Assembly: GCF_002024505.1 (NCBI RefSeq)
Contig: NZ_CP019402.1
Coordinates: 1,550,001-1,614,000 of the forward strand
Direction of reading: 5' to 3'
From: Plantibacter flavus
GTDB taxonomy: Bacteria; Actinomycetota; Actinomycetes; Actinomycetales; Microbacteriaceae
Length of the DNA stretch: 64,000 nt
Part shown: positions 1 to 8,908 of the stretch, piece after piece
Layout of the letters: every line of letters starts with the position of its first letter
How positions within the stretch are numbered: the stretch's first letter is position 1
The notes under the pieces: model-generated
What the model was told of the DNA's origin: nothing
Database searches by the model: none
What the model saw: only the letters and a program-made list of their open reading frames with translations
Program-made: the position numbers and the translations under genes

Positions 1-1544
1 AGGGCGGTTCGCTCAACCTCGCCGTCGACGCGATCCCCGCGAACTGGAACCTCTACAACCTCGACAGTGGCACCGTCGACGACCAGTTCCTCAGCAACCT
101 GTACACACCGTCGTTCATCAACATCAAGGAGGACGGCACCTGGGAGGCGAACCCCGACTTCGCGACCTCCGTCGAGCTGAAGACCGAGGACCCGCAGGTC
201 GTCGAGATCAAGATCAACCCGGACGCCGTCTGGTCGGACGGCACCGCCATGAGCGTCGACGATTTCGCCGCGACCTGGAAGTCGCTGAACGGCGTCGACC
301 CCGCCTACGCGCCTACCGCCACGAACGTGTGGAAGGACATCGAGTCCGTCACCGCCGGCGACAGCCCGCAGGACGTCCTCATCACGTTCAAGAACAAGAA
401 CGCGGACTGGCCGTCGATCCTCGGCAACATCTGGCCGAAGTGGCTCGGCGCGACGCCGGAGTCCTTCAACACCCTCTGGGCGACCGGACCCTATGCGGCC
501 GACGGCACGACCTACGTCTCCGGCGGTCCGTACATCGTCAGCAAGATCGACCAGACCGGCGCGGTCGTGACCTTCGAGCCCAACCCGAAGTGGTGGGGCG
601 ACAAGCCGAAGCTCGACAACATCATCTTCAAGCAGGTGTCCCGCTCGGGTCTCGCGCAGGCGTTCTCGAACAGTGAGATCGACGTCTTCAGCATCGGCTC
701 GAACGCCGACAACTACGAGACGGCCAAGAAGCGCAGTGACGCCGAGATCCAGCGTTCGCGTGGAACGACGTACAACCACATCACCCTGAACGGCACGTCC
801 GAGGTCCTGAGCGACCCCGAGGTCCGCCAGGCGTTCGCCAAGTCGATCAACCGTCAGACCATCGCCGAGGCCCGCCTCGCAGCGATCGACGCACCGACCG
901 ACCTGCTGAACAACCTCATCTTCCTTCCCGGCCAGGACGGCTACGAGGACGACGCCTCCAAGGTGCTCGGCTACGACATCGACGCCGCCAAGAAGCAGCT
1001 CGACGACGCCGGTTGGAAGGAAGGCAGCGGTGGCATCCGCGAGAAGGACGGCAAGAAGCTGACCGTCCGCTACGTCATCGACTCCGACAACCCGGTCTCG
1101 GCCGAGACCTCGCAGCAGGTCCAGGCCATGGTGAAGGAGTCCGGCTTCGACCTCCAGATCGACACCGTCCCGTCCGACGACTTCTTCACGAAGTACGTCA
1201 CCACCGAGACCCGCGACTTCGACGCCGTGAGCTTCGCGTGGCAGGGCACCGCGTTCCCGATCTCGAGCACCGAGTCGATCTTCTACCCGGCCGACTCCGG
1301 GCAGAACTTCCCTGGCGTCACCGACGATTCGCTCGGCGAGCTCTGGGCGAGCGCCAACGCGGAGCTCGACCCCGACAAGCGCCTCGAGATCGCGAAGGAG
1401 ATCGACAAGAAGATCGTCGCCCTCGCGACCACGCTGCCGCTGTTCCCGGTGCCGTACACCTACGGCGTCAAGACCGGCCTCGTGAACTACGGGCCGACCC
1501 AGTTCGAGACCATCGACTGGAAGAACGTGGGCTGGAAGAAGTAA
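1..1544 (+). CDS. ABC transporter substrate-binding protein, family 5 (peptide type), 5' truncated
   Basis: This is the C-terminal 513 residues of an extracytoplasmic solute-binding protein (SBP_bac_5 family) that would deliver peptides or similar ligands to an ABC importer. The open frame runs in from the window edge, so the signal peptide and start are not visible. Typical family features are an early segment LNLAVDAIPANWNLYN, WSDGTAMSVDDFAATWK, a GGPYIVSKID stretch and a C-terminal TLPLFPVPYTYGVK region. The ligand cannot be read from sequence. Permease and ATPase partners are not downstream, so they would lie before the window or elsewhere. A strong hairpin follows the stop codon. Confidence 0.9.
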   Translation, partial: GGSLNLAVDAIPANWNLYNLDSGTVDDQFLSNLYTPSFINIKEDGTWEANPDFATSVELKTEDPQVVEIKINPDAVWSDGTAMSVDDFAATWKSLNGVDPAYAPTATNVWKDIESVTAGDSPQDVLITFKNKNADWPSILGNIWPKWLGATPESFNTLWATGPYAADGTTYVSGGPYIVSKIDQTGAVVTFEPNPKWWGDKPKLDNIIFKQVSRSGLAQAFSNSEIDVFSIGSNADNYETAKKRSDAEIQRSRGTTYNHITLNGTSEVLSDPEVRQAFAKSINRQTIAEARLAAIDAPTDLLNNLIFLPGQDGYEDDASKVLGYDIDAAKKQLDDAGWKEGSGGIREKDGKKLTVRYVIDSDNPVSAETSQQVQAMVKESGFDLQIDTVPSDDFFTKYVTTETRDFDAVSFAWQGTAFPISSTESIFYPADSGQNFPGVTDDSLGELWASANAELDPDKRLEIAKEIDKKIVALATTLPLFPVPYTYGVKTGLVNYGPTQFETIDWKNVGWKK

Positions 1545-1577
1545 GCATCAGCACGCGTTCGATCTGAACGCAGCCTC

Positions 1578-1611
1578 GACGGGCATCGGCGGGAAACCGC
1601 CGGTGCCCGTC
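1578..1611 (+). terminator. Terminator hairpin after the peptide-binding protein gene
   Basis: A 15-bp stem with one G-U wobble closes a GAAA tetraloop (GNRA type), 33 nt after the stop codon. No U-tract follows, as is usual for actinobacterial terminators. Confidence 0.75.
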
Positions 1612-1704
1612 GCCGTTCAGCCCCCGGCCAGAACTCCTGCGGTATGATGGTCCGTCGGCACCATCGTGCCCGAATCCCATCCACTTGAAGGAAGCCACCC
1701 TTTT

Positions 1705-3612
1705 ATGGCGCTCGCCACTCGTTCCGATCTGCGCAATGTCGCGATCGTGGCCCACGTTGACCACGGCAAGACGACCCTCGTCGACGCCATGCTGCGACAG
1801 ACCAACTCTTTCGCCGAACACGCCCACCTCGAAGAACGCGCCATGGACTCGAATGAGCTCGAGCGCGAAAAGGGCATCACCATCCTCGCCAAGAACACGG
1901 CGATCTCGTACAAGGGCGAACACGCCACCGACGGCCCGATCACGATCAACGTCATCGACACCCCGGGTCACGCCGACTTCGGTGGAGAGGTCGAGCGCGG
2001 CCTGTCCATGGTCGACGGCGTCGTCCTCCTCGTCGACGCGTCCGAGGGCCCCCTCCCGCAGACCCGCTTCGTGCTCCGCAAGGCGCTCGAGGCCAAGCTG
2101 CCCGTCATCCTCCTGGTCAACAAGACCGACCGTCCCGATGCGCGCATCGACGAGGTCGTCGTCGAGAGCCAGGACCTCCTCATCGGACTCGCCAGCGACA
2201 TGGCCGACGACGTCCCCGACCTCGACCTCGACGCCATCCTCGACGTCCCGGTCGTGTACGCCTCGGGTAAGGCCGGCCGTGCGTCGTCCACCAAGCCCGC
2301 CAACGGCGAGCTGCCCGACAGCGAGAACCTCGAGCCACTCTTCGAGGCCATCCTCGAGCACATCCCGGCTCCGCAGTACGACGACGAGCACCCGCTCCAG
2401 GCGCATGTCACGAACCTCGACGCCTCGCCGTTCCTCGGTCGCCTCGCGCTCCTGCGCATCTTCAACGGCACGTTGAAGAAGGGCCAGACGGTCGCCTGGG
2501 TCCGCCACGACGGCGACGTCCACAACGTCCGCGTCACCGAGCTCATGATCACGAAGGCGCTCGACCGCTACCCGGCCGAGAGCGCCGGCCCCGGCGACAT
2601 CGTCGCCGTCGCCGGTTTCGCCGACATCATGATCGGCGACACCCTGGCCGACCCCGAGGACGTCCGCGCGCTGCCGGCCATCACGGTCGACGACCCGGCC
2701 ATCTCGATGACGATCGGTACCAACACCTCGCCGCTCATGGGCAAGGTCAAGGGCCACAAGCTCACCGCACGCATGGTCAAGGACCGTCTCGACCGCGAGC
2801 TCATCGGTAACGTCTCACTCAAGGTCCTCGACATCGGTCGACCCGACGCGTGGGAGGTCCAGGGCCGTGGAGAGCTCGCGCTCGCCATCCTCGTCGAGCA
2901 GATGCGTCGCGAAGGCTACGAGCTCACCGTCGGCAAGCCGCAGGTGGTCACGAAGCGTATCGACGGCAAGGTCCACGAGCCGTACGAGCACCTGACCATC
3001 GACGCTCCCGAGGAGCACCTCGGCGCGATCACCCAGCTCCTCGCCGCTCGCAAGGGTCGCATGGAGAACATGTCGAACCACGGCACCGGCTGGGTCCGCA
3101 TGGAGTTCATCGTCCCGTCGCGCGGCCTCATCGGCTTCCGCTCCGAGTTCCTCACCGCCACGCGCGGTACCGGCATCGCCAACGCGCTCGCGCACGGCTA
3201 CGGCGAGTGGGCCGGCGCGATCACGACGCGCAACAACGGCTCGATCGTCGCCGACCGCTCCGGCGTCGTCACCCCCTTCGCGATCATCGCGCTGCAGGAG
3301 CGCATGTCGTTCTTCGTGCAGCCGACCGAAGAGGTCTACGAAGGCATGGTCATCGGCGAGAACTCGCGCAACGACGACATGGACGTCAACATCACCAAGG
3401 AGAAGAAGCTGACCAACATGCGTCAGTCTTCGGCCGACAACTTCGAGTCGATGACGCCGCCGCGTGTCCTCACGCTCGAGGAGAGCCTCGAGTTCGCCCG
3501 CGAGGACGAGTGCGTCGAGGTCACGCCCGAGCACGTGCGCATCCGCAAGGTCGAGCTCGACGCTCAGGCCCGTCAGCGCAGCTACTCGCGTCTCAAGAAG
3601 CAGTCCGAGTAG
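1705..3612 (+). CDS. typA: Translational GTPase TypA/BipA
   Basis: TypA is an elongation-factor-like GTPase that binds ribosomes and helps subunit assembly and stress adaptation. The 635-residue product is of normal family length. The G1 motif AHVDHGKT is at about residues 16-23, the switch [10 protein letters not shown] at about 86, and NKTD at about 141, followed by EF-G-like domains and the TypA-specific C-terminus. I chose ATG 1705 because GAAGGAAG lies 10 nt upstream and the protein then begins [11 protein letters not shown], as in homologues; an in-frame ATG at 1666 would add 13 unconserved residues. A TATGAT -10 box at 1643-1648 implies a leader of about 50 nt. Confidence 0.97.
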   Translation: MALATRSDLRNVAIVAHVDHGKTTLVDAMLRQTNSFAEHAHLEERAMDSNELEREKGITILAKNTAISYKGEHATDGPITINVIDTPGHADFGGEVERGLSMVDGVVLLVDASEGPLPQTRFVLRKALEAKLPVILLVNKTDRPDARIDEVVVESQDLLIGLASDMADDVPDLDLDAILDVPVVYASGKAGRASSTKPANGELPDSENLEPLFEAILEHIPAPQYDDEHPLQAHVTNLDASPFLGRLALLRIFNGTLKKGQTVAWVRHDGDVHNVRVTELMITKALDRYPAESAGPGDIVAVAGFADIMIGDTLADPEDVRALPAITVDDPAISMTIGTNTSPLMGKVKGHKLTARMVKDRLDRELIGNVSLKVLDIGRPDAWEVQGRGELALAILVEQMRREGYELTVGKPQVVTKRIDGKVHEPYEHLTIDAPEEHLGAITQLLAARKGRMENMSNHGTGWVRMEFIVPSRGLIGFRSEFLTATRGTGIANALAHGYGEWAGAITTRNNGSIVADRSGVVTPFAIIALQERMSFFVQPTEEVYEGMVIGENSRNDDMDVNITKEKKLTNMRQSSADNFESMTPPRVLTLEESLEFAREDECVEVTPEHVRIRKVELDAQARQRSYSRLKKQSE

Positions 3613-3631
3613 GCAGTAGCCGCTCCAACCC

Positions 3632-3663
3632 GATGCCCGGTCCTCTCAGGAAGACCGGGCATC
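3632..3663 (+). terminator. Terminator hairpin after typA
   Basis: A perfect 11-bp inverted repeat (GATGCCCGGTC / GACCGGGCATC) with a 10-nt loop lies 20 nt after the typA stop. It ends just before the -10 box of the next gene. Confidence 0.7.
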
Positions 3664-3670
3664 CGGTCGT

Positions 3671-3676
3671 TAAGCT
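3671..3676 (+). promoter_or_regulatory. -10 box of a leaderless lipoprotein gene
   Basis: TAAGCT lies exactly 6 nt before ATG 3683, so transcription should start at or next to the start codon. No Shine-Dalgarno sequence is present and no good -35 is visible. Confidence 0.55.
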
Positions 3677-3682
3677 GATCGC

Positions 3683-4114
3683 ATGCGCCGACCCGCCTCC
3701 CTCGCCCTGCTGGCCGCCCTCGTCCTCGCTCCGACGCTCGCCGGGTGCAGCGTCATCGAGTCGACCGTCAAGGACTCCGTCGAGCAGGGTATCCGCGACG
3801 CCACCGGTGGCGACTTCGACGTGAACCTCGACGAGGGGCTGCCGGACGGCTACCCCGTCGACGCGGTCCCGGTGGTCGACGGCACGGTCAACGGCGGACG
3901 TGGGACGGTCGACGGCAAGGACACCTTCGTCGTCACGGTGCAGGCGACCGATGCGGCCACCGCAGCCAAGGATGCGCTCGTCGCGGTGGGCTTCACGGTC
4001 GACGGGGAGATCGCGAACGGCGACGGTTCGATCGTGACGCTGTCGACGACGGCCTACGACGTGAAGCTCGTCGCCTCGGCGGACAGCATCCTCTACACGG
4101 TGACGGTCAAGTAG
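3683..4114 (+). CDS. Small putative lipoprotein
   Basis: The 143-residue product starts with a lipoprotein signal peptide: MRRP, a hydrophobic stretch ALLAALVLAPT, then the lipobox LAGC, so Cys22 should be lipidated. The mature part is acidic, with a DVNLDEGLPDGYPVDAVPVVDG segment and then alternating short hydrophobic strands. This suggests a small beta-rich extracytoplasmic domain. I do not recognise the family and infer no function. The gene stands alone: terminators lie on both sides and efeB runs convergently towards it. It appears leaderless. Confidence 0.8.
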   Translation: MRRPASLALLAALVLAPTLAGCSVIESTVKDSVEQGIRDATGGDFDVNLDEGLPDGYPVDAVPVVDGTVNGGRGTVDGKDTFVVTVQATDAATAAKDALVAVGFTVDGEIANGDGSIVTLSTTAYDVKLVASADSILYTVTVK

Positions 4115-4189
4115 CCGCCCTTCCGGTCCCTGAGCGCCCTTCCGGTCCCTGAGCTTGTCGAAGGGCGCACTTCGACAAGCTCAGAGACC
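4115..4189. repeat. REP-like palindromic repeat between convergent genes
   Basis: CGCCCTTCCGGTCCCTGAGC occurs twice in tandem (about 4116-4135 and 4134-4154). The second copy continues into a 20-bp inverted repeat with one mismatch, GGTCCCTGAGCTTGTCGAAG (4144-4163) against 4170-4189, around a 6-nt loop. Related CCTGAGCYTGTCGAAGGG units occur near 11.5 kb and 23.5 kb. The hairpin probably also ends transcription from both sides. From memory, this word is abundant between genes in Microbacteriaceae. Confidence 0.75.
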
Positions 4190-4211
4190 AGGCTCAGCGA
4201 CCGGGCAGGTC

Positions 4212-5576
4212 CTACGCGAAGAGCGTCTCGCCGACCCAGCCGTCCTGGTTCGCGCCCGGCGGCACCGCGAAGATCGCCGACCCGACGTGCTTGATGTACT
4301 CGTTGAGCGCATCGGTGGCCAGCGCGCGCTGCACGTCGATGAACTGCTTCGGCGATCGCTGGTACGACATGAAGAACAGTCCGGCGTTCAACCGCCCGAG
4401 GTCGTCGTTGCCGTCGACGAAGTTGTATCCGCGTCGCAGGAGCTTCGTGCCCTTGAGCTGGGTCGGGTGCGCCAGGCGCACGTGCGAGTGCTTGTCGATG
4501 AGCGGCTGATCCGTAGCCCCGACCGCTTCGAAGTCGGGCTCGGAGAACTCCTTGCCGCCCGACAGCGGTGCGCCCTCGCCCTTGCTCCGACCGATGACCC
4601 GCTCCTGCTCCTGGAGCTGCGCGCGGTCCCAGGTCTCGATGATCATGCGGATCTTGCGGACCACGAGGTAGGAACCACCGCTCAGCCAGGCGGCGCTGTC
4701 CCCGTCCTGGACCCACACCTGCTCTTCGACCGTCTTCGTCTCCTCGGACTTGACGTTCGCAGTGCCGTCTTTGAAGCCGAACAGGTTGCGCGGGGTGACC
4801 TGACTCGTAGAGGTCGACGAGGTGCGACCGAAACCGAGCTGCGACCAGCGGATGGAGGCACGTCCGAACGCGATGCGGCTCAGATTGCGGATCGCGTGCA
4901 CGGCGACCTGTGGGTCGTCGGCGCAGGCCTGGATGCAGAGGTCGCCGCCGGTGAGGCCCGCCTGCAGGTTGTCGCCCGTGAAGCGGGGGAGCTTCTCCAA
5001 CTCGGCAGGGCGCCGGTCGGCGATGCCGAACCGGTCCGTGCCGTCCTCGGCGGTGAAGAGTGTGGGTCCGAACCCGAAGGTGATCGTGAGCCCGCTGGCG
5101 GGCAGTCCGAGCGCCTCGCCGGTGTCGACCGGGGGAGCGAGCGGGGAGCCGTCCACGGCGCCACCGTCGGCGACCTCCTGGCCCTGCGTCATGCGTGCCG
5201 CGGCGACACTCCAGTCCTGGAGCAGCTCGACGAGCTCCTCCCTGGTGGTCCCCGCCGACACGTCGTACGCGGCGAAGTGCAGGCGGTCCTGCGCCGGCGT
5301 GGTGATCCCGCTCTGGTGCGCCCCGCTGAAGGGGTAGACCGTCGTGACGCCCGAGGCACTCGCCGAGGCGCTCACGGCTGCGGTGATGGCCGCGGTCGCC
5401 CCGGCTCCGGCCGCCAGCCCCGCGGCGCCTGCTCCGGCGAGGCCGAACAGCGCCCGTCGCGACAGCCCGCGCCGTGGGGTGTCGCTCGGCGGTGCGGACG
5501 CGGCGCCGGGTCCAGGTTCGGTGGGCGCCGATCCTGCCTCGGGTGCAGGGGGCGTGGGGGGAGTGTGCTCGGTCAT
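4212..5576 (-). CDS. efeB: Dyp-type heme peroxidase EfeB, Tat-exported
   Basis: EfeB is the periplasmic or cell-surface dye-decolorizing peroxidase of the EfeUOB iron-uptake system, proposed to oxidise ferrous iron or to act on heme. The 454-residue protein has a Pro-rich N-terminus, then a Tat signal (SRRALFGLAGAGAAGLAAG, about residues 39-57). The DyP core follows, with the region around the heme-binding His (ADDPQVAVHAIRNL) and the GFKDGT signature (GxxDG) near the middle. It is the last gene of the minus-strand efeU-efeO-efeB operon, 113 nt after efeO, with a hairpin in the gap. Start ATG has GAGG upstream. Confidence 0.95.
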   Translation of the reverse strand: MTEHTPPTPPAPEAGSAPTEPGPGAASAPPSDTPRRGLSRRALFGLAGAGAAGLAAGAGATAAITAAVSASASASGVTTVYPFSGAHQSGITTPAQDRLHFAAYDVSAGTTREELVELLQDWSVAAARMTQGQEVADGGAVDGSPLAPPVDTGEALGLPASGLTITFGFGPTLFTAEDGTDRFGIADRRPAELEKLPRFTGDNLQAGLTGGDLCIQACADDPQVAVHAIRNLSRIAFGRASIRWSQLGFGRTSSTSTSQVTPRNLFGFKDGTANVKSEETKTVEEQVWVQDGDSAAWLSGGSYLVVRKIRMIIETWDRAQLQEQERVIGRSKGEGAPLSGGKEFSEPDFEAVGATDQPLIDKHSHVRLAHPTQLKGTKLLRRGYNFVDGNDDLGRLNAGLFFMSYQRSPKQFIDVQRALATDALNEYIKHVGSAIFAVPPGANQDGWVGETLFA

Positions 5577-5614
5577 CGGACCTCATGCTATTCAGGGATG
5601 GCTGGAAGGCCGCA

Positions 5615-5653
5615 GGGCCGGAACCCCCAGAATGCTCTGAGCGGTTCCGGCCC
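5615..5653 (-). other. Intercistronic hairpin between efeO and efeB
   Basis: A perfect 11-bp inverted repeat (GGGCCGGAACC / GGTTCCGGCCC) with a 17-nt loop lies between efeO and efeB on the sense strand. It may attenuate transcription into efeB or protect the efeUO mRNA 3' end. Confidence 0.5.
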
Positions 5654-5689
5654 GGCGCGCCGCGGAGGCGGCGGTGGATCCGGTCGGTG

Positions 5690-6901
5690 TTACTCGGCGA
5701 CGCCGAGCACCGTGTGGGTGAGCTGCGACAGCGGCTCGGAGAGGGCGTTCACCTGGTCGGAGAGCTCCTTGCGCTGCTCCTCGGTGACGGTGTCGTAGCT
5801 CACGAAACCGTTGTCGAGGCTGCCGTACTTCGCGAGCAGGTCCTGCAGTGCCGTGAACTCGGTCTCGATCTGGCCGACGAGCTTCGTGCCCGCGTCGCCC
5901 TTGCTCGCGGCGATGTCCTTGACGTTGCCGAACGCGACCTCGGCTCCCTGCACGTTGGCCGCGAAGTCGTAGAGGTCGGTGTGGGACCACCAGTCCTCCT
6001 CGCCGGAGATCTTGCCGACGGCGACCTCGTCGAGGAGACCGATGGCGCCGTTCGAGATGTCGCCGAGGCTCACGGTGAAGTCCTTCTCGGAGACGAGGTC
6101 GAATAACTGCTGCACGTCGTCGACGAGACCGGTGGCGAACTGCTGACGCTGCTCCGGCGTCGACGGCGTCCAGTCCAGCAGCGCGCTCGTGCCGTCGGAG
6201 TTCAGTGCGTCGGCTGCCGGTGGCCAGAGGTCCTTCTCGATCCGGTGGAAGCCGGTCCAGTCGAGTCCTTCAGCCACGGCGTCGACCTCGCGGTAGTCGA
6301 TCTTCGGGTCGAGGTCGCCGAAGGCCTCGGCCGTCGGCTCGATGCGTTCGTACGAGACGCGCGTCGTCGCGAACAGCTGACGGGCGGTCTCGTCGTCGCC
6401 GGCGGCGTACGCGTCGGTGAAGGCCTTCACCTGCGGCACGAGTTCGGCCACCTGGGACTTGATGTAGGCGACGTAGTTCGTCACGGCCTGGTCGGTGAGC
6501 GCCTGCTCGTCCTTCGAGACGGCGGCGTTCTCGCCCGTCACGGTGAACTCGGCGAGGCCGACCGGTGCGCCGACGAGCTGGAACTTGCAGGCCGTGTAGT
6601 ACGTGCCGGGGTTCAGCTGTGCGACGTAGGACACCGTCTGGCCCGGCGTCACGTTCTCCTTCTCGCCGACGATGCGCAGCTTGTCCGAGGCGAGGATCTC
6701 GAACTCGTTGACGTCGGTGCCGTTGTTGGTGATCGAGAAGGTCACGGCACCGGCCGTCGCCTTCGCCACGGACACCGAGCACGAGTCGTCGGTGATGGCG
6801 ACGGTGAGTGCGTCGCTTCCCGTCTTGTTCGGGACGCATCCCGTGAGGGCGAGGGCGAGGACGCCCGCGCCGGCGAGGCCGGCGATGATGCGGTGCTGCA
6901 T
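5690..6901 (-). CDS. efeO: Iron uptake lipoprotein EfeO (cupredoxin plus imelysin/M75 domain)
   Basis: EfeO captures iron outside the membrane and passes it to the EfeU permease. The 403-residue product has a lipoprotein signal with lipobox LTGC at about residues 19-22, an EfeO-type cupredoxin domain (about 30-125), and an M75/imelysin-like helical domain (about 135-400) that contains the HxxE-type motif in DWTGFHRIEKDLW. Gene order efeU-efeO-efeB and AGGAG before the ATG support the call. The operon carries an IdeR/DtxR-like box far upstream, which predicts repression when iron is plentiful. Confidence 0.95.
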   Translation of the reverse strand: MQHRIIAGLAGAGVLALALTGCVPNKTGSDALTVAITDDSCSVSVAKATAGAVTFSITNNGTDVNEFEILASDKLRIVGEKENVTPGQTVSYVAQLNPGTYYTACKFQLVGAPVGLAEFTVTGENAAVSKDEQALTDQAVTNYVAYIKSQVAELVPQVKAFTDAYAAGDDETARQLFATTRVSYERIEPTAEAFGDLDPKIDYREVDAVAEGLDWTGFHRIEKDLWPPAADALNSDGTSALLDWTPSTPEQRQQFATGLVDDVQQLFDLVSEKDFTVSLGDISNGAIGLLDEVAVGKISGEEDWWSHTDLYDFAANVQGAEVAFGNVKDIAASKGDAGTKLVGQIETEFTALQDLLAKYGSLDNGFVSYDTVTEEQRKELSDQVNALSEPLSQLTHTVLGVAE

Positions 6902-6955
6902 GGAGACTCCTGTCGGAAGGTGCTGGTGCTTGGTTCGTGGTGGGTCGGGGACCGG

Positions 6956-7804
6956 TCAGGCGTTCGTCGTGACCGGTTTCGTGACCGAGGTCGGGCGCCG
7001 ACGGCCGAGTCCTGAGACCCGGATGAAGCAGACGAGCGTGACGATCAGGTACAGCAGCCACGCACCGAACTGTGCCCACGTCGGGGCGGGGGTGAAGTTG
7101 AAGAGTCCGCCGAGGACGGTGCCGTACCAGCTCGTCGGAGGGACGACGGCGCTCAGGTCGAACGCGGCCTGCCCCCAGCCGGGGATGACGCCCGCCTCCT
7201 GGAGGTCGCCGACGCCGTAGGCGAGGACGCCGGCGGCCACGACGACGAGGAAGAGGCCGGTCCACGTGAAGAAGGTCCCGAGGTTGATGCGGACGAATCC
7301 GCGGTAGATGAGATAGGCGATGACGACGGAGGTGAGGATGCCGAGGAGCGCGCCGATCGAGCCGACGACGGCGTTCTCGCCGGAGTTGACGCTTGCCCAG
7401 ATGAAGAGGGCGGTCTCGATCCCCTCGCGGCCGACGCTGATGAAACCGAGCACGATGATTCCGATCGCCGACCCGGCGACGGCGGCGTCGAGTCGTGACT
7501 CGAGGTCGTGCTTGAGCTCTCGGGCGTTGCGCCCCATCCAGAAGATCATCCAGGTGACGAGCCCGACGGCCAGGATGGACAGTCCGCCGCCGAGGATCTC
7601 CTGCGCCTGGAAGCTCAGCCCGTACGGTCCCCAGGTGAGGATCGCACCGACCCCGAGCGAGACGACGATCGCGACGGCGACGCCGAGCCACAACCGGGGG
7701 AGGACGTCCCGGCGGCCGAGCTTGTTCAGGTAGGCGACGAGGATGCCGACGATGAGGCCGGCTTCGAGGCCTTCGCGGAGGCCGATGAGGTAGTTCGCGA
7801 GCAC
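6956..7804 (-). CDS. efeU: High-affinity iron permease EfeU (FTR1 family)
   Basis: EfeU is the membrane channel of the EfeUOB system. The 282-residue protein has about seven hydrophobic helices and both FTR1 iron-binding motifs: REGLE at about residues 10-14 and REGIE near residue 125 (SVGREGIETALFIW). It is the first gene of the operon, with efeO 54 nt downstream. The GTG start begins MLANYLIGLREGLEAG, as in homologues. The roughly 130-nt upstream region contains the iron box. No convincing Shine-Dalgarno sequence is seen. Confidence 0.95.
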   Translation of the reverse strand: MLANYLIGLREGLEAGLIVGILVAYLNKLGRRDVLPRLWLGVAVAIVVSLGVGAILTWGPYGLSFQAQEILGGGLSILAVGLVTWMIFWMGRNARELKHDLESRLDAAVAGSAIGIIVLGFISVGREGIETALFIWASVNSGENAVVGSIGALLGILTSVVIAYLIYRGFVRINLGTFFTWTGLFLVVVAAGVLAYGVGDLQEAGVIPGWGQAAFDLSAVVPPTSWYGTVLGGLFNFTPAPTWAQFGAWLLYLIVTLVCFIRVSGLGRRRPTSVTKPVTTNA

Positions 7805-7935
7805 GTGACCGGACTTTCGGGCGTCGAGCAGGCGGTCGCCCGGGGGAGGCCGTCGTCTGCGGGGTGGGGTTGCATCCGAGGGCGCGCCGGGCGGGGACCG
7901 TGGTCCGGGCGGGGCGCTGCGACTTCGGAACGCGG

Positions 7936-7954
7936 TTGGGTAAGGCTAACCTTA
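7936..7954 (-). promoter_or_regulatory. IdeR/DtxR-type iron box upstream of efeUOB
   Basis: TTGGGTAAGGCTAACCTTA matches the classical 19-bp DtxR/IdeR operator (TTAGGTTAGGCTAACCTAA) at 16 of 19 positions and is nearly palindromic. It is placed to cover a minus-strand promoter for efeU. An IdeR- or DtxR-type repressor bound to ferrous iron would silence the operon. It also lies 42 nt before the -10 box of the divergent membrane-protein gene. Confidence 0.8.
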
Positions 7955-7995
7955 TCCGACGTCGACCATAGCGCCTGACACCGAGGGTGTCCAGA

Positions 7996-8001
7996 TACAA
8001 T
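7996..8001 (+). promoter_or_regulatory. -10 box of a leaderless membrane-protein gene
   Basis: TACAAT lies 6 nt before ATG 8008. A longer frame opening at 7987 would read through this promoter, which argues for the 8008 start. Confidence 0.6.
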
Positions 8002-8007
8002 CGGCGG

Positions 8008-8541
8008 ATGACCGATCCGGCCCCCGACCCCAGCCTCCCAGACGGCCGCACGGTCGGCGACGACCGCTGGTTCCCGCCGACACCGCCGCAGCCGGACGCA
8101 CCGCACGAGCCGTCCACGGCGTCGCGGGTGATCGGGATCGTCCTCGCGTTCCTCGTCGGTCTGGCGTACGGCGCCATCGGCACGGTCGCGCACGCCTGGG
8201 CGCCCTCCGTCCTCGGTGTCGCTCTCCCGGTCGGGCTGGTGCTCGGCATCCTCGGTGTGGCCATGCTCCTGATCGGACTCCGGATCGTCCTGGGAGACCG
8301 GCTCGCAGCGTCGGCAGCGGCGCTCGGGGTCATCCTCATGATCGGGATCCTGCTGCTCGAGAGCACCGGTGGCTCCGTCCTCATCCCGCAGAGCGTCTCG
8401 GGCCTCGTCTGGACCATCGCCCCCGGCCTCATCGCCGTCCTCGTCGTGGCGTGGCCGAAGCTCCCGGAGCGCGCCCGCAGGCGCGACGACCGTCCCGCGG
8501 GACCGACGCCCGAACCGCTCCCCGTCTCGCCGCAGGCGTAG
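8008..8541 (+). CDS. Conserved membrane protein, probably DUF6113 family
   Basis: The 177-residue protein has a Pro-rich cytosolic N-terminus (about 40 residues), four hydrophobic helices (about 45-65, 72-95, 105-120, 130-150) and a charged Pro-rich tail. It resembles a small actinobacterial membrane family I associate with DUF6113; the function is unknown. The ATG at 8008 is preferred because a perfect -10 box lies 6 nt upstream. fdxA follows 39 nt downstream and may share transcription or use its own TAGACT box at 8540. Confidence 0.8.
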   Translation: MTDPAPDPSLPDGRTVGDDRWFPPTPPQPDAPHEPSTASRVIGIVLAFLVGLAYGAIGTVAHAWAPSVLGVALPVGLVLGILGVAMLLIGLRIVLGDRLAASAAALGVILMIGILLLESTGGSVLIPQSVSGLVWTIAPGLIAVLVVAWPKLPERARRRDDRPAGPTPEPLPVSPQA

Positions 8542-8580
8542 ACTGGACAACTCAGTGCTCGTGAAGGGAGCCACCCGCCC

Positions 8581-8904
8581 GTGACCTACGTGATCGCCCT
8601 GCCGTGCGTCGATGTCAAGGACCGCGCCTGCATCGACGAATGCCCCGTCGACTGCATCTACGAGGGTGAACGGTCGCTCTACATCCACCCCGACGAATGC
8701 GTCGACTGCGGTGCGTGCGAGCCGGTCTGCCCGGTGGAGGCCATCTACTACGAGGACGACCTCCCCGAGGAGTGGGCGGACTACTACAAGGCCAATGTCG
8801 AGTTCTTCGACGAGGTCGGTTCCCCGGGCGGGGCCGCGAAGGTCGGCGTGATCCCCTCGGACCACCCGCTCATCGCCGCGCTGCCGCCCCAAGCCCACGA
8901 GTAG
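8581..8904 (+). CDS. fdxA: Seven-iron ferredoxin FdxA
   Basis: This small electron carrier binds one 3Fe-4S and one 4Fe-4S cluster. The 107-residue protein has the first cluster cysteines in [17 protein letters not shown] and the second set in [12 protein letters not shown], then the conserved acidic tail region [18 protein letters not shown] found in actinobacterial FdxA. The GTG start has GAAGGGAG 12-19 nt upstream. It is 4 nt from the next gene, a succinyl-DAP aminotransferase, an order I recall from Mycobacterium (Rv1177-Rv1178), so the two are probably cotranscribed. Confidence 0.96.
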   Translation: MTYVIALPCVDVKDRACIDECPVDCIYEGERSLYIHPDECVDCGACEPVCPVEAIYYEDDLPEEWADYYKANVEFFDEVGSPGGAAKVGVIPSDHPLIAALPPQAHE

Positions 8905-8908
8905 TCGC

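Noticed and set aside
4093..5586. Overlapping frames on both strands across efeB
   Set aside because: Only the minus-strand 4212-5576 frame has Tat signal and DyP motifs; the others are shadows.
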